From assembly GCA_016210045.1 (NCBI GenBank), contig JACQUX010000004.1, positions 60,424 to 124,423 of the forward strand: 64,000 bases of DNA, in the 5' to 3' direction. Made by a program: the position numbers and the translations under genes. Positions within the stretch are counted from its first letter, which is position 1; every line of letters starts with the position of its first letter. Positions 17,057 to 24,494 of the stretch are shown here, in pieces. The notes under the pieces were generated by a model. The model had not been told where the DNA came from and ran no database searches. It worked only from the letters and a program-made list of their open reading frames with translations. The stretch comes from Deltaproteobacteria bacterium. GTDB taxonomy: Bacteria; UBA10199; GCA-002796325; JACPFF01.

Positions 17057-17085
17057 TTGACTTGTGAACGATCGTTCACTACCAT
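17057..17085 (+). promoter_or_regulatory. promoter with SOS-like palindrome in the spacer
   Basis: TTGACT (17057-17062), a 17-bp spacer and TACCAT (17080-17085) form a sigma70-like promoter facing the lexA gene. The spacer holds the perfect 16-bp palindrome GTGAACGATCGTTCAC (17064-17079), which contains GAAC-N4-GTTC, the LexA box known from Gram-positive bacteria. It also lies 47 bp upstream of the divergent repair gene. Confidence 0.82.
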
Positions 17086-17120
17086 CCCGTTCGGTTGTTG
17101 TCAAAAAGGATCCACCACCT

Positions 17121-17699
17121 ATGAGCCATCTCCCTGAACATCCGATCGTCGAAAAAATCCGCACCTTCTGGCAGCGGCACCGGCGCGGGCCGAGCTATAG
17201 CGAACTCGCCCAACTCGCGGGTTATGCCTCCAAACAAGCCGCCTATCGGCTGGCGCAAAAACTGGTCGACGCAGGACTGCTCACCCGCGACGCCACCGGG
17301 CGACTGGCGTTAGACCCCACGCTATTGCGGCCTCGGCTGCTCGGGGCCGTCCAGGCCGGATTCCCCTCGCCCGCCGAAGAAGAACTGATCGACACCATAA
17401 GCCTCGACGAATACCTGATCCGCAAACCGGCCGAGAGCTTCCTGTTGAAGGTCAACGGCGACTCCATGCGCGACGCCGGCATCCTCCCGGACGATCTCGT
17501 CATCATCGAACGCGGCCGCGACCCGCACCACGGCGACATCGTACTGGCCGAGGTCGACGGCGCCTGGACGCTGAAATATTACCAGCGCCACGGCAAGTCG
17601 ATTCGCCTCGTCCCGGCCAATCCGAAGTATCCGGTCATTGAACCAAAGTCGGAACTCAAGATCGGCGGCGTGGTCCGCGCCACCATGCGGAGGTATTAA
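17121..17699 (+). CDS. lexA: LexA-family repressor/autoprotease (S24)
   Basis: 192 residues. The N-terminal winged helix-turn-helix (about 10-65: GPSYSELAQLAGYASKQAA, KLVDAGLL) marks it as a LexA-type repressor rather than a UmuD. The self-cleavage bond is probably the Ala-Gly at about 79-80 (AVQAGFPSP). The catalytic serine is in NGDSMRDAG (about 115) and the lysine in WTLKYY (about 152). It should repress the SOS response until RecA triggers cleavage. The stop abuts the polymerase start with no gap, so the two genes form one operon behind the palindromic promoter. Confidence 0.93.
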   Translation: MSHLPEHPIVEKIRTFWQRHRRGPSYSELAQLAGYASKQAAYRLAQKLVDAGLLTRDATGRLALDPTLLRPRLLGAVQAGFPSPAEEELIDTISLDEYLIRKPAESFLLKVNGDSMRDAGILPDDLVIIERGRDPHHGDIVLAEVDGAWTLKYYQRHGKSIRLVPANPKYPVIEPKSELKIGGVVRATMRRY

Positions 17700-19010
17700 A
17701 TGGAACAGCCGATCACGTTACGCAACTGGCCTCAAGCGATCCTACACCTCGACGCCGACGCGTTTTTTGCCAGCGTCGAACAGGCGATGCACCCGGAGCT
17801 GCGCGGCAAGCCGGTCGTCACCGGGGCGGAACGCGGGATCGTCGCTGCGGCCAGCTACGAGGCCAAGGCGCTCGGAGTGCAACGCGGTGTCTCGCTTACC
17901 GAAGCGGTCCAACGTTGTCCCTCGCTCATCTTGCTCCCGAGCGATTATGAAACGTATAGCCTCTTCTCTAAACGCATCTTCGCCATCATGCGCCGCTTCA
18001 CGCCCGACGTCGAAGAATACTCGATCGACGAGGCCTTCGCCGACCTCACCGGACTGCGCCGCCACCACCACGACGGCTACGAAGGGATTGCGAAACAGAT
18101 CCAGGAAACCGTAATGCGCGAACTCGACATCGGCGTCTCGGTGGGCATCAGCCTCTCCAAGGGCCTAGCGAAACTCTGCTCCAAACTGCGCAAACCACGC
18201 GGATTTGCGGCCGCCCCGGGACCACTCATCCATCGGCTGTTGGCGAATACTCGGTTGGAAACGGTCTGGGGATTCGGTCCCAATACGGTCCAACTGCTCA
18301 CCAAGTTTGGCTGCCGCACTGCGCTCGACTTTGTCCGCCAACCCCGCTACTTCGCCGAGCAACATTTGGGCAAGGTCGGCGTCGCACTCTGGTCGGAACT
18401 CCGCGGCGAATATGTGTATCGAGTCGACCCCACGCCGAAGACCGATTACGCGACCATCAGTAAAACAAAAACCTTCGCGCCGCCCTCGCGTGAATCGGAC
18501 TACGTCTTCGCTCAGGCCGTGCGCAATCTGGAATCGGCCTGCATCAAGGCACGACGTTATCGCCTCGCCGCGCGGCGGGTCGTATTGTGGCTGCGCAGCC
18601 AAGACTTCCAAGGCACGGGCCACGAAATCACGCTGAGCCGCGCTAGCAACTCCCCGCTCGACATCGCGGCCGCGTTACGCAACTTGTTCACCAAGGCCTT
18701 TTGCTCGGGCCGTCTCTATCGCGCCACCGGCGTGGTCTTGGCCGATCTGCAACCCGACCGATCCGTCCAGTGCGACCTCTTCGAAGACCCGGTCCGAGTC
18801 GTGAAAACCACGGCCGCCACGCAGGCGATCGACACCATTAATGCCGAGTTCGGCAAACACACCTTGTTCATCAGCGCAGGCCTGCATCTGGGCCGCACCC
18901 CCACAGCACGGTTGCAAGGCGGCCGCCGGGGCGCAGCACCCACACGCCGCACACAGCACCTCCCCGGCGAAACGGCCCGCCGCCACTTGGCTCTTCCGCT
19001 GCACAGGTAG
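17700..19010 (+). CDS. Y-family DNA polymerase (DinB/UmuC)
   Basis: 436 residues. The palm has LHLDADAFFASVEQ and YSIDEAF, which supply the metal-binding acidic residues, plus ASYEAKALGV and VSVGISLSKGLAKLCSK. An HhH (VWGFGPNTVQLL) and a little-finger domain follow. It copies damaged templates with low fidelity. It starts immediately after the lexA stop, so it is under the same damage control. The C-terminal ~50 residues after FISAGLHLG are Arg/Pro-rich and end without the usual beta-clamp box. No UmuD partner is visible. Confidence 0.92.
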   Translation: MEQPITLRNWPQAILHLDADAFFASVEQAMHPELRGKPVVTGAERGIVAAASYEAKALGVQRGVSLTEAVQRCPSLILLPSDYETYSLFSKRIFAIMRRFTPDVEEYSIDEAFADLTGLRRHHHDGYEGIAKQIQETVMRELDIGVSVGISLSKGLAKLCSKLRKPRGFAAAPGPLIHRLLANTRLETVWGFGPNTVQLLTKFGCRTALDFVRQPRYFAEQHLGKVGVALWSELRGEYVYRVDPTPKTDYATISKTKTFAPPSRESDYVFAQAVRNLESACIKARRYRLAARRVVLWLRSQDFQGTGHEITLSRASNSPLDIAAALRNLFTKAFCSGRLYRATGVVLADLQPDRSVQCDLFEDPVRVVKTTAATQAIDTINAEFGKHTLFISAGLHLGRTPTARLQGGRRGAAPTRRTQHLPGETARRHLALPLHR

Positions 19011-19042
19011 TAATTTGAGCTATTTTATGTAAAATTTATTTG

Positions 19043-19058
19043 AAAATTGGTCAATTTT
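19043..19058. promoter_or_regulatory. A/T-rich inverted repeat upstream of the ATPase gene
   Basis: AAAATTG-GT-CAATTTT within a ~60-bp A/T-rich gap between the polymerase and ATPase genes. The base composition is unlike the surroundings. It could be an operator or part of the promoter for the ATPase; an insertion scar is also possible. Confidence 0.4.
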
Positions 19059-19076
19059 AAGACATGTTTATATCCT

Positions 19077-20456
19077 ATGGCAGCAGAACCCATCACCCGC
19101 TCGATTGAGTACGACTTGGAACAGTTGTTACGCCCCAACAAAAAAAAGGGGGCCGCACTGCTTCATCACAACGTCATCCTCATCACTGGCCCACGCCAAG
19201 TCGGCAAAACCACTTTAGTACGATCCGTGCTTCGTCAGCGTAAAATTCCGTATGTCGAATGGAACCTCGAAAAAACGCCCGCGCTGGCGGCACATATTGA
19301 CCGGTGCGAAGATTTTGACGCCTTTACGGAGTGGCTGCAGCTCGCGCAGCACTTCTCGTTGGGCAAGGGCCAGGTCCTTTTCATCGACGAAGCCCAAGAG
19401 AGCCACCGACTCGGCCAGTTCGTTCGGTTCATGAAAGAAGATGAACGATGGGCACAGCAACACGTCATCCTCTCCGGCTCCATCATGTCCCAACTCTTTC
19501 GGGAAGTGCGATTCCCCGTTGGCCGTGTCACTCGACTGTGCGTCCAGACATTCTCGTTTGAAGAGTTCCTCAGAACGCACAATCAGAGCTTGTTGGCACA
19601 TCTCCACGCCCCGTCCCTTCAACCGCTTACTCCTCAGGTGCATACATTAACGCTGCAGTTACTCGATCAATATCTGACCGTCGGCGGCCTCCCGGAGGTC
19701 GTCACGCAATACGATCCCCGCGGGAAAGACAAGACCTGGCAACAGACTCGCGAAAATCTTCTCTACGGCTACTTTCAAGATTTCCGTCGCGTGCACGGTG
19801 AAGAACGCCACCACTATCTGGCCGCCGCACTCAAGACAACAGCCCACCTCTTGGGCATGCCGTTCAAGAACAGCCACGTCTCACTGTTACTCGATGGGGG
19901 AAAAAACCAACACATCATCGAAGCACTCGGACAACTTGAGGCCTGGGAGATGATTCGCACTATCGATCAACGCGGCCCAGCGGTCGAAAGTCACTTTCAC
20001 CCCAAACGGTATCTCTTCGACATCGGCATTGCAAAGCAGCTCCGCGAGACCACAATTCCCCCAATCGCGCTCTTGCAGACACTCAATGCCGCCCAACGAC
20101 AACCACTCGGTGGGCTCATAGAAAATGTTGCGGCTAATGCCCTCGCCGCCTATTCTCACGAATCGGCTGGATTAGCTGGGTGGAAAAAGGCCTCCTCCGG
20201 TTCCGAAGTCGATTTTGTCATCCAACATCGCGGGACAACCATCCCCATCGAATGCAAGGCGGCTCTGCATATTAAGAATACTCATTTGACCGGGCTCCAT
20301 GACTTTCTCCGTCAGCATCATACGACGTTGGGCGTGCTCGTGGGCCTAGCCCCACTTGAACTTCGGGCCGTATCGGACCAAGAGCACGTTCTAATCGTTC
20401 CACTCTACTTCATGGATTGGCTCCACCATTTGCTTAACCTTGTGGGGCACTCATAA
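19077..20456 (+). CDS. AAA_14/DUF4143-type ATPase
   Basis: 459 residues. Walker A GPRQVGKTTLV (about 39-49), Walker B VLFIDEAQ (about 104-111), and sensor-like HVILSGS. The C-terminal part has the DUF4143 pattern, including GGLIENVAANAL and SGSEVDFVIQ...PIECKA, which resembles the E/D-ExK metal site of PD-(D/E)XK folds. The family is widespread in genomes rich in mobile elements, often linked to toxin-antitoxin or defence genes; no biochemical role is firmly known. The ATG at 19077 is chosen; a TTG at 19047 would start inside the A/T-rich repeat. Confidence 0.87.
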   Translation: MAAEPITRSIEYDLEQLLRPNKKKGAALLHHNVILITGPRQVGKTTLVRSVLRQRKIPYVEWNLEKTPALAAHIDRCEDFDAFTEWLQLAQHFSLGKGQVLFIDEAQESHRLGQFVRFMKEDERWAQQHVILSGSIMSQLFREVRFPVGRVTRLCVQTFSFEEFLRTHNQSLLAHLHAPSLQPLTPQVHTLTLQLLDQYLTVGGLPEVVTQYDPRGKDKTWQQTRENLLYGYFQDFRRVHGEERHHYLAAALKTTAHLLGMPFKNSHVSLLLDGGKNQHIIEALGQLEAWEMIRTIDQRGPAVESHFHPKRYLFDIGIAKQLRETTIPPIALLQTLNAAQRQPLGGLIENVAANALAAYSHESAGLAGWKKASSGSEVDFVIQHRGTTIPIECKAALHIKNTHLTGLHDFLRQHHTTLGVLVGLAPLELRAVSDQEHVLIVPLYFMDWLHHLLNLVGHS

Positions 20457-20498
20457 ATGCCATTTTTCCTAACCGCGCATTTATGTTACAACGCGCGC

Positions 20499-21878
20499 AT
20501 GAAACGACTCGTCATCTTCTGTTGCAGTGTGTTGGCGCTCTGGAGTCTGGCCGCGCGCGCCGCGTTCGCCGAACCCGATCCGATCGCACAGGTAGAACAG
20601 GCCTATCAAGACGCGCGGCATTGTTATTATGAAATCTTGGCCGATGCGCAGCGCGTCCAGCAGCGCCAGGCCTGGGATCAATGTCTCGCCAAATTCGTCC
20701 GCGTCGCGCAGCAATATCCGCAGAGCCCCCGCAGTGCCGACGCCAACTTTACCGCAGCCAAACTCTATGAGCAGCTCTACCAAATCTCGAAGAGTCGCGA
20801 AGACCTGACCGCCGCAAAAGATCGCTACCGGGCATTTGCGAAACGTCACCGCAAACACCGCTTGGCGGACGACGCATTGTACCGCGCGGCAGTCGTGGCA
20901 TGGGAAGGCTTCCATCAAAAAGGCGAGGCCGGTCGATTGCTGTGGCAAGTCACGCATTGGCACCGCGACGGCGACATGCAGACCCCGGCCACACAGTTCA
21001 TTACGCAACTCGAAAAAATCGAGGGAAAGACCTACAAACCGATTGCAAGTCTGTTACCGCTGCCGAAAAATACCCCGGCCCAGCAATCTCCCGCCGTCAC
21101 GCCGCCAACCAAAGCCCCGGTCGCCGCCGCCACAACACACACCACCCCAACCCCCAGCGCAGCGGTTGTGGCCGGCACCGCGCCGGCAACCAACAACATG
21201 CACATCATTGTCGACGCAGGTCATGGCGGGACCGACCCCGGCGCCCACGGGCCCGGAGGAACGTGGGAGAAAGACGTCACGCTCGCGATCGCCAAACGAC
21301 TGGGCGCTCAGCTGAAACAACAACTCGGCTGCAAAGTCACGTATACCCGAACCAGCGACAAATTTGTCAGCCTCGAAGCGCGCAACAAAATCGCCAACCA
21401 ACGCCGCGCCGATCTGTTCATCTCGATTCACGCCAACGCCGCGCCGAATGTGAAGGCCGCAGGCATTGAGACCTACTACTTGAACAACGCCACCGATCAG
21501 GCCGCCAAACGATTGGCCGATCGGGAGAATGCCGCAGTGGCGGGGAACGGTAGCGAGCTGGAACGGATCGTCAGCACGATGCTGCAAAATGCCTTCACCG
21601 AGGGATCGCACGACTTGGCCACGCAAGTGCAACGGGCATTAGTGCAACGACTGCGGCGCGACTACAAAGACACCAAAGATCTCGGCGTCCGTTCCGCCCT
21701 CTTCTACGTATTGGTCGGGGCCAAGAGCCCTGCCATTCTGGTGGAGACCTCGTTCCTCTCCAACCCCACCGAAGAGCAGCGGCTGCGCGACCCCAAATAT
21801 CAAACCGCAATCACCGCCGCGATCGCCGACGGCGTGGCCCAATTCCTCCGCGCCGCGCCGGCACGGAGCACGTTGTAA
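20499..21878 (+). CDS. amiC: N-acetylmuramoyl-L-alanine amidase (AmiC type) with TPR-like N-terminus
   Basis: 459 residues: signal peptide (about 1-25), a helical tetratricopeptide-like domain (about 30-165; QYPQSPRSADANFTAAKLYE is typical), a Pro/Thr/Ala linker (about 180-225), and a C-terminal Amidase_3 domain. Zinc ligands and catalytic residues lie in IVDAGHGGTDPGA, TWEKDVTLAIA, FISIHANAA and LVETSFLSNPTEE. It splits peptidoglycan stem peptides from the glycan during cell separation. The ATG at 20499 begins the signal peptide (MKRLVIFCC). Confidence 0.93.
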   Translation: MKRLVIFCCSVLALWSLAARAAFAEPDPIAQVEQAYQDARHCYYEILADAQRVQQRQAWDQCLAKFVRVAQQYPQSPRSADANFTAAKLYEQLYQISKSREDLTAAKDRYRAFAKRHRKHRLADDALYRAAVVAWEGFHQKGEAGRLLWQVTHWHRDGDMQTPATQFITQLEKIEGKTYKPIASLLPLPKNTPAQQSPAVTPPTKAPVAAATTHTTPTPSAAVVAGTAPATNNMHIIVDAGHGGTDPGAHGPGGTWEKDVTLAIAKRLGAQLKQQLGCKVTYTRTSDKFVSLEARNKIANQRRADLFISIHANAAPNVKAAGIETYYLNNATDQAAKRLADRENAAVAGNGSELERIVSTMLQNAFTEGSHDLATQVQRALVQRLRRDYKDTKDLGVRSALFYVLVGAKSPAILVETSFLSNPTEEQRLRDPKYQTAITAAIADGVAQFLRAAPARSTL

Positions 21879-21881
21879 CCC

Positions 21882-23909
21882 ATGGACTCGCAAACCCCAG
21901 CCGCCGCATCCCCGCGTGAACTCACGTTGCGCGCCGTCGGCTTAGGTCTGGTGCTGGCGATCGTGCTCGGTGCAGCCAATGCGTATCTCGGGTTGAAAGT
22001 CGGCATGACAATTTCCGCCACATTCCCCGCTGCGGTGATTGCGATTGCGGCCTTCCGGCTCCGCCGCTCCCGACACCGCGCCGGCGAGAGCGTACTGGAA
22101 CAAAACATTGCCCGCACGACGGCTGCGGTCGGCGAGGGCCTGGCAGCCGCCGGGATCTTCACCCTCCCCGCGTTGCTGCTGGTCAAGATCGACGGCGTCC
22201 CGGTGTGGGGACATTTCGATTATTGGCAGAGCGTCGGTCTGCTCACGGCCGGTGCGCTGTTAGGCCCGCTGCTCCTGATTCCGCTGCGGCGTGCCCTCAC
22301 GCAGGATCCGGCGCTGCCGTTTCCGGAAAGCCACGCCTGTTATGAACTCGTGCGCAGTGGGCAAGGCGGCGACGCGAACGCGCGCTACGTCTGCGGCGCG
22401 ATCGGCGCTGGCATGCTCACGGAACTCGGCAAGAACAGCGCCGGCCTGACGGTCATTCGCGACACCACCACCTGGGCGCTACCGCTCCCCGGCGGCCAAG
22501 CCGTTACTGTCGCCGCACCACTTGCCTCGCCCGCACTGCTCAGCGTCGGATTCATCATCGGCCCGCTCTACTCCTTCGTGACCGCAGCCGGCGGCGCGCT
22601 CGGCTGGCTGCTGCTCGTCCCGATCCTCCTGCTGTTGCAACACGACGCAACCTTGTCGAGCCTTACCCCGAGCGAGCTGACCACACAGATCTGGCGCTCT
22701 CAAGTCCGCCCGATCGCCGTCGGGGCGATGCTCGTCGCCGCGTTGGCCACGTTGTGGGGATTGCGACACAGCATCGTCGCGGCCCTGCAACACGCCCGTC
22801 GTCGGCCCGGCGTAAGCACAACAGCTGACGCGGCTCGCACGCAGGACCTCCCGACCCGTGCGATCGTGCCGGTGGCCCTCGGGATTGCGGCCGTGTTGGG
22901 CGTCGTGGTCTTCACCGTCACCCGACAATTCGGTCTGAGTCTCATCCTAGTGCCCGGCGTCGTCGTCACGAGTTTCCTCGTCAGTATTGTCGGGGCCTGG
23001 TTAGTCGGCCTGATCGGCGGCTCCAACCAACCGGTCTCCGGACTGACGCTCTGCGTGCTGCTGCTGATGGGACTCTGCCTGCTCCCGTTTTCCATCCCGG
23101 CCGCTCCGGCTGCGGCGCTGCTGATCGGCGGCGCGGCAGTCACCTGCGCAGCCACCGGACTGGCCGGCAACCTGATCCAAGAGGTCAAGATCGGTGAATT
23201 ACTCGGGGCCTCGCCGTGGAAAATGGAACTGGTGCAGCTCCTCACGACCGCTCTCGTGGCCCTCACAACGGTCGCGCCGATGGTCTTGCTGCACGAGAGT
23301 GCCGCTGCGAAGGCCGTCGCGATGGGCGGATTGCCGATCGGCATCGGCGGCGCCGCACTCCCGGCACCCCAGGCCAATCTGATGGCCCAGATCGTCACTG
23401 CGCTGTTGGGCGGGACCATTGCATGGCAACTCGTCGGTGTCGGCATCGGGCTGGGCCTGCTGATGGTCCTCTGCCGCGTCCCCGCTCCCATGTTGGTCGC
23501 GGTCGGCATGTACCTTCCACTCGACGCCTCACTGGCCATCGCCCTCGGAGGCATTTGCCGATGGCTCCTCCAACGAACGTCGCGCGCCTTCGATCCCAAC
23601 CGACGTGGCATTATGGAACACCGTGCCACCTTGATCGCCTCCGGACTGATTGCCGGCGAGGCCCTGATGGGCGTGTTGCTCGCCGGAGTCGTGCTCGGAC
23701 TGCTGCATTTGGCGGAAAGTACGCCGGCACAATATGGGCACTTGGCGCAGAAACTTTCTCTCGCAGGATGGTGGACGGGGCAATCCACACTTGGCTGGTA
23801 TCACGCGGTCGGTGGCTGGCTCGCCTTCGCGGTCTTTGCGCTCACGGCTGCGGGGATGATCGGGATCCCGCGCTGGACGACCCAGCGGCGGACTAGCAGG
23901 TTGTGTTGA
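21882..23909 (+). CDS. OPT-family oligopeptide/metal-chelate transporter
   Basis: 675 residues, hydrophobic throughout with roughly 15-17 membrane helices. OPT signatures include TLRAVGLGLVLAIVLGAANA (TM1), YLGLKVGMTISATFPAAVI, ESVLEQNIARTTAAVGEGLA and LPFPESHACYELV. These are proton-driven importers of oligopeptides or metal-siderophore-like chelates. The start is 3 bp after the amiC stop, so the two are cotranscribed. Substrate is not predictable from sequence. Confidence 0.92.
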   Translation: MDSQTPAAASPRELTLRAVGLGLVLAIVLGAANAYLGLKVGMTISATFPAAVIAIAAFRLRRSRHRAGESVLEQNIARTTAAVGEGLAAAGIFTLPALLLVKIDGVPVWGHFDYWQSVGLLTAGALLGPLLLIPLRRALTQDPALPFPESHACYELVRSGQGGDANARYVCGAIGAGMLTELGKNSAGLTVIRDTTTWALPLPGGQAVTVAAPLASPALLSVGFIIGPLYSFVTAAGGALGWLLLVPILLLLQHDATLSSLTPSELTTQIWRSQVRPIAVGAMLVAALATLWGLRHSIVAALQHARRRPGVSTTADAARTQDLPTRAIVPVALGIAAVLGVVVFTVTRQFGLSLILVPGVVVTSFLVSIVGAWLVGLIGGSNQPVSGLTLCVLLLMGLCLLPFSIPAAPAAALLIGGAAVTCAATGLAGNLIQEVKIGELLGASPWKMELVQLLTTALVALTTVAPMVLLHESAAAKAVAMGGLPIGIGGAALPAPQANLMAQIVTALLGGTIAWQLVGVGIGLGLLMVLCRVPAPMLVAVGMYLPLDASLAIALGGICRWLLQRTSRAFDPNRRGIMEHRATLIASGLIAGEALMGVLLAGVVLGLLHLAESTPAQYGHLAQKLSLAGWWTGQSTLGWYHAVGGWLAFAVFALTAAGMIGIPRWTTQRRTSRLC

Positions 23910-23924
23910 CAAAGGACTCCATGG

Positions 23925-24051
23925 GCAGGCTGTTCAAAAAGGTCCAGATGCTAGGCGGACCGCAAACCCGCGACCGGAGCGTACCGAGATGTACGTGAGG
24001 ATCGCGGGTTTGCGGTCCAACAACGCAGATGGGCCTTATTGAACAGCCTGC
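23925..24051. repeat. 127-bp palindromic intergenic element
   Basis: Outer arms GCAGGCTGTTCAA (23925-23937) and TTGAACAGCCTGC (24039-24051), and inner arms GGACCGCAAACCCGCGA (23957-23973) and TCGCGGGTTTGCGGTCC (24002-24018), with GTACCGAGATGTAC at the tip. The layout (TTCAAAAAGGTCCAGATG at one end, CAGATGGGCCTTATTGAA at the other) recalls a family of non-autonomous intergenic elements in environmental Proteobacteria. Its right edge supplies the stop codon region of the next minus-strand gene. Confidence 0.88.
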
Positions 24052-24407
24052 TAAAACTCCTTCTCTAACTTAAGCTCGTGAATCAAGCGCTCCACCTCTT
24101 CGTCGTATCCGGGGTCATTAAAGAGGCGAAACATGTCGTCGGCCTCGCCAAGCTCCCCTTCTGCGGCGGTCTCGAACTGGCGGGTTTTCAGGTCCCGCTT
24201 GATTTCTTCCACGTAGCGATCGGGAAATTTCTTCGTCATCCGCTCGACATATTTGTTGAGCCGTTCGGCGGAGGTTTTTTGCTGTTGCGTCTTCAGCTGC
24301 TTCCAGTTGCGCAGATAATGCAGTCGGCAATACCCGGCCGTCGTCTGGGCGTTTTTACAGCCCTCTTGCTTGCATAACCGAATCCTGGTGCGACCGCCGA
24401 CTGCCAT
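24051..24407 (-). CDS. small Cys-motif protein, 118 aa
   Basis: An N-terminal CKQEGCKNAQTTAGYCRLHY motif (C12, C17, C27 and H30) looks like a small zinc-binding knuckle. Charged helices follow (KTSAERLNKYVERMTKKFPD, then YVEEIKRDLKT) and an acidic C-terminus. No enzyme signature. The stop codon falls at the edge of the palindromic element, so the element may have trimmed or replaced the original C-terminus. Function unknown; nucleic-acid or protein binding is possible. Confidence 0.68.
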   Translation of the reverse strand: MAVGGRTRIRLCKQEGCKNAQTTAGYCRLHYLRNWKQLKTQQQKTSAERLNKYVERMTKKFPDRYVEEIKRDLKTRQFETAAEGELGEADDMFRLFNDPGYDEEVERLIHELKLEKEF

Positions 24408-24494
24408 GGAGATCGCCTGTAGCGAATTAGTCTCAAGAATTCAAATAATTTTCGATTGATGCCACACAGTGTCCCACATTAGAAGGGCCGACGG

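Noticed and set aside
22700..23788. 362-codon minus-strand frame inside the OPT transporter gene
   Set aside because: Ser/Thr/Pro/Arg-rich composition typical of an antisense shadow; the transporter on the plus strand is certain.
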